A stretch of 55,726 nt of DNA from an uncultured Porphyromonas sp. (GCF_900541275.1 NZ_UQJH01000009.1:1-55726); one strand, 5' to 3'. Shown: positions 25,168 to 34,312, numbered from the stretch's first letter. The notes: generated by a model from the sequence alone, not told the origin. Translations and numbers: made by a program.

Positions 25168-26376
25168 TCACGCAGGGTCCCTCCGCCGGTGCCCATGGCG
25201 GTACTGGTAGTAGTAGCCGATGGAGGCGATCGTGAAGTAGAGCGCCGTCAGCACCCACATAGCCCTACACTGTATCAGGATGTCGTAGAGGGAGGCACCG
25301 GTACCCAGCAGGGCAATATACCCCTGCACCGCATGCGTACTTGGGACCAAGTAGGCGAGAGCCTTCCAGAAGGCGGGGATATTCTGCCACGGCCACACCA
25401 CGCCGGTGAGGAAGAAGAAGACCAGCGACAGCGGGACGATGTAGATCAGCACCACCTCACGTCTCTTGAAGAGGAAGGAGAGACCGATCGACATAAAGAC
25501 CACCGACAGCAGGTAGGGGATGATAAAGATCAGCATCCTCAGCGGGTCCGTCAGGATAGGGATCCGCAGGCAGTACGGCACGATGCAGAGCACCCAGATG
25601 CTGAGGAGCAGGTAGAGGACAAAGTAGATGATGCTCTTATTAATCACCATCCGCATCGGCCCATGGATCGTCGACGGGATGAGGTAGTGCGTGTCATTGC
25701 TCTCCCTTGCTGTAGCCGCCAGCATACATATCCCCATGATCAGCGTCTGCTGGAGGATCAGGATCAGTATCGGTGGCATCAGGAAGGTACCGATGCCGCC
25801 CACGGGATTGTAGTACCCCTTCCCGTCCTGATAGACCGGGCGCACCTCTATGTCGGTCAGCGCCTTGGTCGACTTCCCGGCACGCTCCGCATGGATCTCC
25901 CCACCCATCTGGAGGGCATTATTATTGAGCGCCACCATATAGTTCTTGTAGTACAGCAGCACATTCCCGAGGCTCATCAGCTCCACATGGACTTGGTCCT
26001 CGCCCCTATAGAGATCGGCCTGGAAGTCCCTCGGGATCCGCGCATAGCCATAGGCATCCCGATCCATGATCATCTCCTCAGCCATCTCGATCGTCGGGAC
26101 GACAGCCACCACATCCACCTCCTGCGAGGCATCCACCCGTCGTATGTACTCGCGAGAGAGGGCGCTATTGTCCTCATCGACCATGACCAGCTTTGCCTCC
26201 TCGACCACCTCGGTATTGTAGAAGGCTGCGTAGAGGAAGGGGTAGACGATCGGGACGAAAAAGAAGAAGAGCAGCACACCGGCGTCCCCCTTGATCGCAT
26301 TGATTTCCGTTCGCCAGATCGCCTTGGTATCGGTATGGAGGAGGGAGAGTCTCCGCCGCCACTTATTATCGGACAT
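25168..26376 (-). CDS. ABC-2 type transporter permease (YhhJ/YbhR-like), second
   Basis: This 402-residue inner-membrane protein has an N-terminal helix (GDAGVLLFFFFVPIVYPFLYAAFYN), a large periplasmic domain (about 55-180) and five to six C-terminal helices, the ABC-2 permease layout of YhhJ/YbhR. It overlaps the preceding permease gene by 11 bp, so the two are translationally coupled and probably form a heterodimer. It is the last gene of the exporter operon. The fusion of a long periplasmic domain with the permease fits a tripartite efflux pump. Substrate is unknown. Confidence 0.85.
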   Translation of the reverse strand: MSDNKWRRRLSLLHTDTKAIWRTEINAIKGDAGVLLFFFFVPIVYPFLYAAFYNTEVVEEAKLVMVDEDNSALSREYIRRVDASQEVDVVAVVPTIEMAEEMIMDRDAYGYARIPRDFQADLYRGEDQVHVELMSLGNVLLYYKNYMVALNNNALQMGGEIHAERAGKSTKALTDIEVRPVYQDGKGYYNPVGGIGTFLMPPILILILQQTLIMGICMLAATARESNDTHYLIPSTIHGPMRMVINKSIIYFVLYLLLSIWVLCIVPYCLRIPILTDPLRMLIFIIPYLLSVVFMSIGLSFLFKRREVVLIYIVPLSLVFFFLTGVVWPWQNIPAFWKALAYLVPSTHAVQGYIALLGTGASLYDILIQCRAMWVLTALYFTIASIGYYYQYRHGHRRRDPA

Positions 26377-27550
26377 AAGACACTTCTAAGAGCTCACGCT
26401 TGAGGTTGCGTCTGCAGAGCAGCGGCAGGAGGACAAAGGCTGCCAGCCCCAGGTAGTAGGGGATGCTCAGCGCGAGGGGAAAACCATTGAGCGACTGATC
26501 GGTGTAGATCATATAGTAATACCTCATCGGGAAGAGGTAAGAGAGGGTGACGAAGGGAGAGTACATCGCATCGAGAGGGAAGGAGTAGCCGACAATAGAG
26601 AAGGTCAGCACGCCGAAGAGACTCGCGAGACTCACTCCGAGTCTCAGGATCGGGACGAGGGTGATGAAGAAAACGCCCAGCGCCTCAGCCGCAAGGATCA
26701 GTAGCAAGAGCGCAAGCAACATAGGTCCCCAGCCATTGGCGAGGGGGAAGCCACAGAAGGTGTAGAGCATCCCGAGACAGGCTGACCCAATCACCAGCCA
26801 GATGAGCGTATGGACAGCCAGCTTCCCGGCAAGGGCGATATGCATGCTACCACCGGCGGTCTCCAGCCACTCCTGGGCAGACTCAGCCTTGATCTCCACA
26901 CCGACAGCGTAGGCAGTCACCTGCATGATCAGCAGCTGTATGATCCCGAGGATGAGGATATTACTGAGGTAGACAGAGTAATTGAGCCATTTATTCCCCT
27001 TGATCTGATCCTTGACGACGATCGGCATCACATTGGCCATGATCTCCGTCTCCGTCTTGCCCATCAGGGTCCCCATCTGGAGCCCCACGGCCCCATTAGC
27101 CATCTCGCTGATCATGCGGAGGTTCTTATAGCTCAGGTTTCCGCCGATGATGGAGTGGTAATTGAGGTAATAATTGATGGTGGGCTGCTTGCCGGAGGAG
27201 ACTTTCTCGGTGAATCCTCGGGGGATGACGAGGATGCCAAAAGCCTCATTTTGCTGCATCAGCTCACGTGCCTCGGTGAAGTTTGCCGTCCTCAGCACCA
27301 CGTGGCTCTCGGAGAAGCTGTCAAGATTGTCCACCAGCCGCCGCGTATTGGACGTATTATCCAGATCCACGACAGCGATCGGCAGATCGCCCGGCAGCCC
27401 CTCACCCATAAGGGTAAGGAGGAAGACAGCAAAGAACATCGGCACCACGATCATCCCTGCAAAGTAGATCGAGTGGGTGGAGACCAGCCTCCACTCACGC
27501 TGCATCACTCTGAGGAAAGGAGAGGATGTACTCACGAGACGATGTTTCAC
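26366..27550 (-). CDS. ABC-2 type transporter permease, first
   Basis: This 394-residue permease has the same layout as its downstream partner: a first helix near residues 25-48 (YFAGMIVVPMFFAVFLLTLMG, given here in part as FAGMIVVPMFFAVF), a periplasmic domain (AVVDLDNTSNTRRLVDNLD onward), then membrane helices up to the C-terminus (YYLGLAAFVLLPLLC). It overlaps the adaptor gene by 4 bp and the second permease by 11 bp. No ATP-binding subunit is encoded in the cluster. Confidence 0.85.
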   Translation of the reverse strand: MKHRLVSTSSPFLRVMQREWRLVSTHSIYFAGMIVVPMFFAVFLLTLMGEGLPGDLPIAVVDLDNTSNTRRLVDNLDSFSESHVVLRTANFTEARELMQQNEAFGILVIPRGFTEKVSSGKQPTINYYLNYHSIIGGNLSYKNLRMISEMANGAVGLQMGTLMGKTETEIMANVMPIVVKDQIKGNKWLNYSVYLSNILILGIIQLLIMQVTAYAVGVEIKAESAQEWLETAGGSMHIALAGKLAVHTLIWLVIGSACLGMLYTFCGFPLANGWGPMLLALLLLILAAEALGVFFITLVPILRLGVSLASLFGVLTFSIVGYSFPLDAMYSPFVTLSYLFPMRYYYMIYTDQSLNGFPLALSIPYYLGLAAFVLLPLLCRRNLKRELLEVSYVR

Positions 27551-28572
27551 TTTAGGTGAGACCTATCGATAACGACACTCATCCCCGGCTCCAGATCCTC
27601 TATGTCATCGATGAGCTCCGCCTTTACCTCAAAGGTGCGGAAGTCTATCTGCCCCGTAGGCTTCTTCGCCTTGCGGACAGAGTAGATCCCCATATCCTTG
27701 AGATGAACCACCCTGAGGGTGCACTCCTTACCCCCAAGTGCGGGGATCGTCCCCCGGAGCGTAGTGCCTCTATGGATGCCCGGCAGACGATCCTCGCTGA
27801 GAGCAAAGACCACATAGCACGAGGTGGGATCTGCCACATTCATCACGGGAGACCCGGTGCCGACCAGCTCACCCACGTGGGGGACAATATCGGTGACGCG
27901 ACCATCGAGGGGCGATGTGAGCGCCCCCTCCTGTACGTAGAGATCCACCTCCTTGAGCATCGCATCCATATTGCTTACCAGCCCCTGGGTGGCACCTGTG
28001 CGATCGGAGAGGACCCCCTTGCGGGAGAGCTCGTAGCGGTTCTTAGCCGCAGCCTCCGCAGCCTCAGCAGACTTTACGAGCGCCCGCGCCTGATCATACT
28101 TCTGTGCCGACACGACACCCTCCTTGTAGAGATTCTCCACACGACGGAAGCTGGACTGAGCCACCTCGAGGGTCACCTTGGCACTCTGCCACATCTGATG
28201 GGCGGCCTCCTGCACCTCTGCGGGGCTGCCGCCGGAGAGGGAGCGATTGAGCGCCTGGGCCGAGGCACGCATAGCCTCCGCCTGCTCCCGCTTGGCGTAG
28301 ACCTCAGGCGAGTAGATGCGCACTAAGGTATCGCCCTTACGGACCATCTGCCCCTCCTCCACGAGATACTCCGAGATACGACCCGGCACCTTACCGGAGA
28401 TGCGGATCTCATCCACCTCCACATGCCCGATCACCTCCGACTCCCGGGGGGAGAAAAAGACAAATCCGGCAAGTGCCACCAGAGCAATAACGATGAGGGT
28501 GGTGACGATGGTGACCACCATTTTATGTCTCAGCTCCTTTGAGAGGGAGCTCTTCTCTTCTGTCTGTACCAT
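27547..28572 (-). CDS. HlyD/EmrA-type membrane fusion protein
   Basis: This 341-residue periplasmic adaptor links the inner-membrane permeases to the outer-membrane channel. It has one N-terminal membrane anchor (about 17-38, VVTIVTTLIVIALVALAGFVFF), a lipoyl-like half (VDEIRISGKVPGRISEYLVEEGQMVRKGDTLVRI), a helical hairpin (about 90-200) and the second lipoyl half (ALTSPLDGRVTDIVPHVGELV). It lies 14 bp after the TolC-like gene and overlaps the first permease by 4 bp, so it is part of one operon. Confidence 0.9.
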   Translation of the reverse strand: MVQTEEKSSLSKELRHKMVVTIVTTLIVIALVALAGFVFFSPRESEVIGHVEVDEIRISGKVPGRISEYLVEEGQMVRKGDTLVRIYSPEVYAKREQAEAMRASAQALNRSLSGGSPAEVQEAAHQMWQSAKVTLEVAQSSFRRVENLYKEGVVSAQKYDQARALVKSAEAAEAAAKNRYELSRKGVLSDRTGATQGLVSNMDAMLKEVDLYVQEGALTSPLDGRVTDIVPHVGELVGTGSPVMNVADPTSCYVVFALSEDRLPGIHRGTTLRGTIPALGGKECTLRVVHLKDMGIYSVRKAKKPTGQIDFRTFEVKAELIDDIEDLEPGMSVVIDRSHLK

Positions 28573-28586
28573 TATCCTAAATACTA

Positions 28587-29969
28587 TTATTTGACAAAGC
28601 GTGCCGTGGGGACGTAGTGCCTGATCTTGCTCTCACTGGACTTCAGTGCGATGGCAGCGTCGATATATCGGTCGTAAGCAGCGGACCAGGAGGTCTGAGC
28701 CTCCGTCAGTCCGAGGAGTGGGATCACCCCCTCCTTGTACCCCAGCTGAGCCCGCCGGAGGGTCTCATCGGCACTGCTGAGGTTGAGCCGGGCAGCGGAG
28801 AGCTGCTTGTACGCCTCCTGATTGGTCAGGAGGAGCTGATGGATCTGGAGATTGATCTTCTCCCTCGCATCCGTCAGTTGTCTCTGCTTGATCTCCCGCT
28901 CAACGGCGGCACCCTTCCGCTTCGTTATCCCCGTATAGATGTCCGTGAGGGGGATCTGCAGACCGAGTGCCACATGCCAGCTGCCACCATACTCATCTTG
29001 CATCCCGGCAAAGAGATTGGGGTTAATGGTGGTATAGCCACCGAGGAGGACCAGCTTGGGGAGGGCGTCCGCCAGCTCCACCCGCTCCTTGGCCGCAAAG
29101 ATCTTATCCGCCGTCTCGAGCGCCCGTACCTCAGGTCGTGCCGCAATGCCGGAGGCGATCTCCTGATCAGAGAGGAGGATAGGCGTCTGTGAGACCTCAT
29201 CACGGGCCCCATCGATCGTCACCTCGTCCGCCAGACGGTAGTGGCTCTCCAGCTCGATGCCACACTTCTGGGCAAGCAGCATCTTGGAGAGGGAGAGACC
29301 ATTCTCCACCTTGAGCCGCAACTGATTGGCATCGCTCTGCTTGACCCGTATGGAGAGCGCATCTGCCTCAGTGGCCACTCCTTCCTTGACCGCCAGGTCC
29401 ACATTCTCCACCGCTTCGTCAAGGAGAGAGGTGAGCTTCGTCGCCAGCTCCAGCTTACCCGAGAGAGAGACCACCTGCCAGTAAGTCTCCTCCACACTCA
29501 GCTCCAGCTCTCGCTCCTTCGTCTCCACCATGATACCGGCAAGGTCGACCGCCGAGGAGGCCATCTTATAGCCATTAAAGATCTTACCCCCCATAAAGAT
29601 CGGCTGCACAAAGGAGACCGTCCCCACTCTCGTATTACCGAGGTCGATGGCGGTCTTATCCTTGATCCTCTCCGGCAGGTACTGCCCCAGCCCGAGAAGC
29701 GCATGGTCCCAGTCGATCGGCTGGAGAGGCTCCTCTATATGGGAGTAGACCCCACCGAGGGAGACCTTGGGGAAGAAGTTGACCCCCACCTCACCTTTCT
29801 TTGCCTTGGCTGCATCGACCTTCAGCTCCTCAGCCTTCAGCAATTCGTTACTCTCGGTCGCCATACGGATACAGTCCTCCAGCGAGTAGACCGGCTCCTG
29901 AGCAAGAAGGGCAGGAGTCGCCAGCATCGTCAGGACAAGGACCTCGAGGACACGCTTCAGATTTCTCAT
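28587..29969 (-). CDS. TolC-family outer-membrane efflux channel
   Basis: This outer-membrane factor is 460 residues long from the ATG at 29969, which puts the signal MRNLKRVLEVLVLTMLATPALLAQ at the N-terminus; upstream in-frame starts at 29981 and 30020 only add residues before the signal. The mature protein begins YSLEDCIRMATESNELLKAEE, the usual OEP repeat start, and has the two-fold repeated helical pattern of TolC (second repeat near EALETADKIFAAKERVELA in the ARPEVRAL region). It is the first gene of the four-gene exporter operon. Confidence 0.9.
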   Translation of the reverse strand: MRNLKRVLEVLVLTMLATPALLAQEPVYSLEDCIRMATESNELLKAEELKVDAAKAKKGEVGVNFFPKVSLGGVYSHIEEPLQPIDWDHALLGLGQYLPERIKDKTAIDLGNTRVGTVSFVQPIFMGGKIFNGYKMASSAVDLAGIMVETKERELELSVEETYWQVVSLSGKLELATKLTSLLDEAVENVDLAVKEGVATEADALSIRVKQSDANQLRLKVENGLSLSKMLLAQKCGIELESHYRLADEVTIDGARDEVSQTPILLSDQEIASGIAARPEVRALETADKIFAAKERVELADALPKLVLLGGYTTINPNLFAGMQDEYGGSWHVALGLQIPLTDIYTGITKRKGAAVEREIKQRQLTDAREKINLQIHQLLLTNQEAYKQLSAARLNLSSADETLRRAQLGYKEGVIPLLGLTEAQTSWSAAYDRYIDAAIALKSSESKIRHYVPTARFVK

Positions 29970-30158
29970 ATCAATACTCATCATCTCTGGTAAATGATCC
30001 ACCCCGCCAATTGTCAGCAAATCGGGGAACGGATACGGAACTCAGATGCACATCTGTGCAAAAGGTTAAATCAAGATCCGAAATTTTCTCCCCACTCCTA
30101 CCCGGTCACCCGGGGTCGCCCAATTAGGATCTCACTCCGGGACACAAGACGCCATACA

Positions 30159-30207
30159 ATAGTCGGGGAGCCTGCGACCGATGCATCGGCCACAGGCTCC
30201 CCGCTAT
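30159..30207. terminator. Hairpin after the C69 peptidase gene
   Basis: Arms GGGGAGCCTG (30165-30174) and CAGGCTCCCC (30193-30202) enclose a second palindrome CCGATGCATCGG, with ATAG/CTAT outside. It lies just after the stop of the minus-strand C69 peptidase gene. No T tract is seen on either side. The rest of 30021-30228, which should contain the exporter operon promoter, shows no consensus -7 box. Confidence 0.6.
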
Positions 30208-30228
30208 TAGGACTTAGTTAGTTGCCGA

Positions 30229-31650
30229 TCAGGCGCCGTGGAACTCGTAGGTCTCGCCGATGTGGAGGGCGATGAGCGTGAAGAGGCGCTCCGTCAGCTC
30301 ATCCGTCACCTCGAGGGCGCGGGTCAGCATACCATCGGAGAACCTCTGCAGCAGGTCCTGTGCAGCCAGCGGGCGATCCTTGTAGATGGCGAGGTACTCC
30401 TGCTCCATCTCCTTCTGTCGCTGTGCGATCTCCTCCTCGAGCTGAGCATATGTCTCCTGGATCACCGGGGCGTAGCGATTGTAGTCGGTCATGCCGAGGA
30501 TCTGGACGTGGCGGAACTTCCAGTACGCCGACTTATTGCACGACTCACCACCGCCGATGCGGTACGCCTCGGGGTAAGACTTGATCCCCTCGTAGAGCGG
30601 GAGGAAGATGCCGAGCGCTGCCATTCCCTCACACATATAGTCGATCTGACCGATCTCCTTGGGGAGGCCGGGGCGACGCTGCAGGATGTGGGTCTGTGTG
30701 GTGCGGAAGATCGAGATTGGGCGCCACGGCTCCTTGGGGTTGCAGTGGAGGTAGGGATCGTGCTCCGTGTCGTTGTAGTGCGAGCGGAAGCCCTTCTTGA
30801 TGTCGCAGAGGGTGAGCTTCTTATCCGACTTAAGGAAGACAGGGAAGTCGTTCTTCGTCACGTCCTGCTTCTTAGAGGGGGTGTACATCTGCTGCAGGTA
30901 CCATACGCGCGGGTAGCTGTAGGTGGTGTCGAGCTTCTCATCCCGGGCATAGGCCTCGTGGAAGTCGAAGTCGCCCTCATAGAGATGGTGCTCCTTGGCG
31001 AAGTCGATCAGGTCCTCGGAGGCGAGGTAATTGGCCTTATCCTTGGGGTCGTAGTCGCGGAAGCGGCTCTGGTTGCCGGAGACGAAGTACTTGTCCTCGG
31101 GGATGCGGGTGGCGAGCCAGCGGTGACCGGAGGCGGTCTCGAGGTACCACATCTCGTGCTCGTCGATGAAGCTGATGCCGAAGCCCTCAGCGATGCCGTG
31201 CTTCTCGATCAGTGAGCCGAGACGCTCTACGCCCTCACGCGCTGTGGTGATGTAGGGGAGGACGATATTGAAGACCGAATTCTCCGCCAGACCATCCTCC
31301 ACGAGCGGGTCGTACTGCAGCACTTTCTCGCTACTGAAGATACTCTCCGTGGCGCTCATGCCGACGCCCTCGCGATTGAAGCCGGCACTTCCCCACTCGC
31401 CGTGCAGGTGGTAGGGGGAGAGGGCGGAGTAGCCGATGCGACGCTTGGGGAGCTTGCAGCGGAAGGGGGTCTCCTTGGCGATAAACTCCTCCGGGCCATT
31501 CTCCGTGGTCTCAAAGATCTCCAGATTCTTTGCCACCATGGCGTCCCAGTCCTCGGAGCGGGCGGCGATCATCGATCCGTCCTCCATCAGCTCCTTGCCG
31601 ACGATGATGGTGGTGCACTCGGAGGGATAGCGCTTGGTTTGTTTTTTCAT
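30229..31650 (-). CDS. C69-family dipeptidase (PepD-like)
   Basis: This is a 473-residue member of the C69 Ntn-hydrolase dipeptidases, which cleave dipeptides with a nucleophilic cysteine exposed by removal of a short propeptide. From the ATG at 31650 the protein begins MKKQTKRYPSECTTIIVGK; Cys12 followed by TTI and then the DGSMIAARSEDWD motif is the family N-terminus. The longer frame up to 31731 overlaps a -7 box at 31729-31736 and adds no signal peptide, so it is rejected. No secretion signal is seen, so it should act in the cytoplasm on peptides, a main carbon source for asaccharolytic Bacteroidales (inference). Confidence 0.92.
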   Translation of the reverse strand: MKKQTKRYPSECTTIIVGKELMEDGSMIAARSEDWDAMVAKNLEIFETTENGPEEFIAKETPFRCKLPKRRIGYSALSPYHLHGEWGSAGFNREGVGMSATESIFSSEKVLQYDPLVEDGLAENSVFNIVLPYITTAREGVERLGSLIEKHGIAEGFGISFIDEHEMWYLETASGHRWLATRIPEDKYFVSGNQSRFRDYDPKDKANYLASEDLIDFAKEHHLYEGDFDFHEAYARDEKLDTTYSYPRVWYLQQMYTPSKKQDVTKNDFPVFLKSDKKLTLCDIKKGFRSHYNDTEHDPYLHCNPKEPWRPISIFRTTQTHILQRRPGLPKEIGQIDYMCEGMAALGIFLPLYEGIKSYPEAYRIGGGESCNKSAYWKFRHVQILGMTDYNRYAPVIQETYAQLEEEIAQRQKEMEQEYLAIYKDRPLAAQDLLQRFSDGMLTRALEVTDELTERLFTLIALHIGETYEFHGA

Positions 31651-31728
31651 GAGATAAGTATATGGTTTTTGTGTAAAAATGATTGATGTCACTTGGCGCG
31701 AAGACCGCCCTGCGATCTCGCAACCCAA

Positions 31729-31736
31729 CAAATGTA
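31729..31736 (-). promoter_or_regulatory. -7 box of the C69 dipeptidase gene
   Basis: On the minus strand the sequence reads TACATTTG, an exact TAnnTTTG match, 79 nt before the chosen start. A -33 TTG is not clear. Its place rules out translation from the upstream codon at 31731. Confidence 0.5.
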
Positions 31737-31770
31737 GGGAAAAAGGCGTGGCTCACCCACCTTTTTCCCT
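31736..31770 (-). terminator. Terminator of the tcdA-lolD-HhH operon
   Basis: A perfect 11-bp stem (AGGGAAAAAGG at 31736-31746 with CCTTTTTCCCT at 31760-31770) follows the HhH gene stop by 22 bp. Its T-rich arm doubles as the tract. It overlaps the -7 box of the next gene by one base, so the two units abut. Confidence 0.75.
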
Positions 31771-31792
31771 TAATCTTTCTGAAAGCCTATTC

Positions 31793-32479
31793 TCAGAAGG
31801 GCATGTAGGGCGCGAGGCGGAGGGAGTCGTCGCGGGTGAAGTCTCCGGTGGCCATCAGGTGCGACCAGTCGAGGGGCTGCTCCTCCTCTAAGAGCCTGCG
31901 GAGGGTGCGCTTGTGGCGCCACGAGAGATAGGGGTGGTAGCTGATGCTGTCTATGGTGAGGGTGAGGGTCCTGACCGCTGTCCCTACCGTGAAGTAGGGG
32001 TGGATGGCATCGTATCGCTCCCGGTCCATGCCGTAGACCTCCTGGAGCTGCTCCACCACGTAGTACCCGCCGAGGAGGTCGCGGTACTTGACGATGCGGC
32101 GGGCAAAGGAGCTACCGATGCCGGGGACGCGCTTGAGGAGCGTCGTGTCAGCGCTATTGAGGTCAATGGTGGCGCCGGGCTTGAGCTTGGGGAGGTACGC
32201 CTCTGCCCGCTTGGACTCGGGCGGAGGACCGGGATAGCGGTCGGTGCGAATGGGAGCGTGGGTACTCTCGCTCTCCCCTTTCGCCTCAGGTGCAGTGGGA
32301 GTAGCGGGAGGCAGTGTGTCGACCACCGGCTGCAGTGGTGGGATGGTGTCCGGCATCTCGGTCATACCGGGGAGTCCCTTCGCCGTCACGCCGGAGTAGA
32401 GCACGTAGGAGAGGATCAGGACGACGAGGAGGATGAGGACCACCCGGTCGCTCTTATTAAATCGGAGCCACATCGCCAC
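31793..32479 (-). CDS. Membrane-anchored helix-hairpin-helix (ComEA-like) protein
   Basis: This 228-residue protein has an N-terminal membrane helix (about 11-32, VVLILLVVLILSYVLYSGV), a proline-rich linker (about 45-95) and a C-terminal HhH domain: ATIDLNSADTTLLKRVPGIG followed by RIVKYRDLLGGYY. The motif resembles ComEA, the periplasmic DNA-binding protein for DNA uptake, but many Bacteroidales carry such proteins with unproven roles. It overlaps the preceding LolD-like ATPase gene by 23 bp, so it is cotranscribed. Confidence 0.85.
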   Translation of the reverse strand: MAMWLRFNKSDRVVLILLVVLILSYVLYSGVTAKGLPGMTEMPDTIPPLQPVVDTLPPATPTAPEAKGESESTHAPIRTDRYPGPPPESKRAEAYLPKLKPGATIDLNSADTTLLKRVPGIGSSFARRIVKYRDLLGGYYVVEQLQEVYGMDRERYDAIHPYFTVGTAVRTLTLTIDSISYHPYLSWRHKRTLRRLLEEEQPLDWSHLMATGDFTRDDSLRLAPYMPF

Positions 32480-33164
32480 CCTGCTCGCTTACGATCCGAC
32501 CATCACTCAGGAGGAGCGACCGATCAGCGATCTCCGCCGTCTCCCGGTCGTGCGTCACGACGATGAAGGAGAGTCCCTCCTCCTCGCGCAGCCGGAGGAA
32601 GAGCTCGAGGAGCTCACGCTTGCGGACGCTGTCGAGGGCGCCGGTAGGCTCATCCGCCAGCACGATCTCGGGGTGATTGATGATCGCGCGCGCCACGGCG
32701 ACCCGCTGCTTCTCTCCTCCCGACAGCTCCGCCGGGCGGTGGTCTAGCCGATCACCGAGGGAGAGACGGCGAAGGAGCTCACCTGCCTCAGCCATCGCCT
32801 CGCGACGGCTCTTACCGCTGATCATCGCTGGGATGGCGACATTCTCCACAGCGGTAAACTCGGGCATCAGCTGGTGAGACTGGAAGACGAAGCCGAGGTG
32901 ACGATTACGGAAGGCGGCACGCCGGTCCCCCGAGAGGGCTGAGAGCCGCTCGCCCCCGATGATCACCTCCCCCCGATCAGGGGCATCGAGTGTGCCGATC
33001 ACCTGCAGGAGCGTCGTCTTGCCCGCCCCGCTGGCACCTACGATGGCGAGGATCTCTCCCCGATGGAGCTCGAGGCTGATGCCCCGCAGGATCTCCAGCC
33101 GACCGAAACTCTTGTAGATATCCCGCACCTCCATCAGGGGTGCATCAGTTGGTGTGCTGCTCAT
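32457..33164 (-). CDS. lolD: LolD-like ABC transporter ATP-binding protein
   Basis: This 235-residue ATPase belongs to the LolD/MacB family. It has Walker A GASGAGKTTLL, signature LSGGEKQRVAVARA, Walker B EIVLADEPTGALD and the H-loop VVTHD. In LolCDE it powers release of lipoproteins from the inner membrane; lipoprotein sorting matters here because the window encodes many outer-membrane lipoproteins. No permease partner is adjacent, so the exact system is uncertain. It overlaps tcdA by 4 bp and the HhH gene by 23 bp. Confidence 0.85.
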   Translation of the reverse strand: MSSTPTDAPLMEVRDIYKSFGRLEILRGISLELHRGEILAIVGASGAGKTTLLQVIGTLDAPDRGEVIIGGERLSALSGDRRAAFRNRHLGFVFQSHQLMPEFTAVENVAIPAMISGKSRREAMAEAGELLRRLSLGDRLDHRPAELSGGEKQRVAVARAIINHPEIVLADEPTGALDSVRKRELLELFLRLREEEGLSFIVVTHDRETAEIADRSLLLSDGRIVSEQGGDVAPI

Positions 33165-33895
33165 GACTCAGGGTGTAATAGGTGATCAAGCGCCACGTAG
33201 GCGCAGTAGCCCCCCACCATCGGTGGCATATAGGAGATGGTGCCGGGGGTGGACTTCTTATTCTGCTCCCCCTCCGTCAGGACGATGGCCTCCTCCACTG
33301 GTATCTCAGTCGAGAAGACTACGGGGAAGTCAAGCTTGACCCTGAGGTGGCGCAGCCGCTTGCGGATCATCTTGGCGAGCGGGTCATTGAAGCTCTTATC
33401 CATGCGTGCCACCCGGATCTTCGTCGGGTCGGTCTTGGCACCCGCCCCCATAGCACTGACGAAGGGGATCCCGTGCTGCTGCATATAAGCGATGGCGAAG
33501 ACCTTGGGCGCCAGCGTGTCGATGGCATCGATGACGAAGTCGTATGGGGCTGCCGAGAGCACCTCCTCCATACGCTCATCCCGCAGATACTCAGCGATCA
33601 CCTCCAGCCGCAGGGCAGGATTGATCGAGAGAAGGCGGTCGTGCCAGAGGGTGGCCTTGGACTGACCGATCACCGGCTGCGTGGCGATGATCTGGCGATT
33701 GATATTGGACGGGGTCACCACGTCGGCATCGACGATAGTCATCTGCCCCACTCCACCCCGGGCGACCATCTCGGCAGCAAAGCCCCCGACGCCCCCGAGC
33801 CCAAGCACCAGCACGTGCGCTCTCGAGAGTCGCTCGCAGCCCTTCGCCCCGACCAGCAACCTCAGCCGGTCAAATGTATGATCCTCTTCTTTCAT
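33161..33895 (-). CDS. tcdA: ThiF/TcdA-family tRNA threonylcarbamoyladenosine dehydratase
   Basis: This E1-like enzyme, 244 residues from the ATG at 33895, has the nucleotide-binding GLGGVGGFAAEMVARGGVG segment, the INRQ motif and the conserved DFVIDAIDTLAPK and GAGAKTDPTKI of the TcdA (CsdL) branch, which cyclises t6A37 in ANN-decoding tRNAs using ATP. A TTG start at 33904 is rejected since it lies within the -7 box. It heads a three-gene minus-strand operon and is divergent from the DUF4298 gene. Confidence 0.9.
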   Translation of the reverse strand: MKEEDHTFDRLRLLVGAKGCERLSRAHVLVLGLGGVGGFAAEMVARGGVGQMTIVDADVVTPSNINRQIIATQPVIGQSKATLWHDRLLSINPALRLEVIAEYLRDERMEEVLSAAPYDFVIDAIDTLAPKVFAIAYMQQHGIPFVSAMGAGAKTDPTKIRVARMDKSFNDPLAKMIRKRLRHLRVKLDFPVVFSTEIPVEEAIVLTEGEQNKKSTPGTISYMPPMVGGYCAYVALDHLLHPES

Positions 33896-33901
33896 AGGTC
33901 T

Positions 33902-33909
33902 CAAAGGTA
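33902..33909 (-). promoter_or_regulatory. -7 box of the tcdA operon
   Basis: The minus strand reads TACCTTTG, an exact TAnnTTTG match, ending 7 nt before the tcdA ATG. If used, the mRNA would have almost no leader. Confidence 0.5.
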
Positions 33910-33967
33910 GCGATTTTCCACCGCTTCATAGGGCGTAGGTCTGCTTTTATTCGGAACTTTGCGACAG

Positions 33968-34312
33968 ATGACTATCACACTAGATGGAATAGAAATGGAC
34001 ACAAAGACAAGAGAAAGAGTAGAGCGGATCCGGATCATGGAGGAGCGCCTCGACCGCTGCGTCGAGACAACAGCCCGACTCTCCGCCGCCTGCAAGCAGT
34101 GGAGAGAGGCCCTTGAGGACTCTCGCATCCTCGAGGAGTACTACCAGGGTGGCGACTGGATGGAGGACTACGAGGCGGACGAGAGGGGCGAGCTCCCTGA
34201 TGATCTCATCCGTGGCGTCCTCTCCGAGGATGCGGTGTACGACTACATCAGCGACCGGCAGGAGCTGGCTAAGGAGCTCCTCCGCACCGCACTTGCCGCG
34301 CTGGAGTCCTAG
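33968..34312 (+). CDS. DUF4298-type small protein
   Basis: This 114-residue cytoplasmic protein is helical and acidic. The segment RVERIRIMEERLDRC and the YYQGGDWMEDYEADERGELPDD stretch (YYQGGDWMEDYEADERGE in part) fit the DUF4298 family, of unknown function. The ATG at 33968 is chosen; a TTG at 33959 and an ATG at 33995 are alternatives, the latter giving a start closer to the conserved domain. It is a lone plus-strand gene between two minus-strand units. The near -7 match GAACTTTG lies just upstream at about 33954-33961. Confidence 0.8.
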   Translation: MTITLDGIEMDTKTRERVERIRIMEERLDRCVETTARLSAACKQWREALEDSRILEEYYQGGDWMEDYEADERGELPDDLIRGVLSEDAVYDYISDRQELAKELLRTALAALES

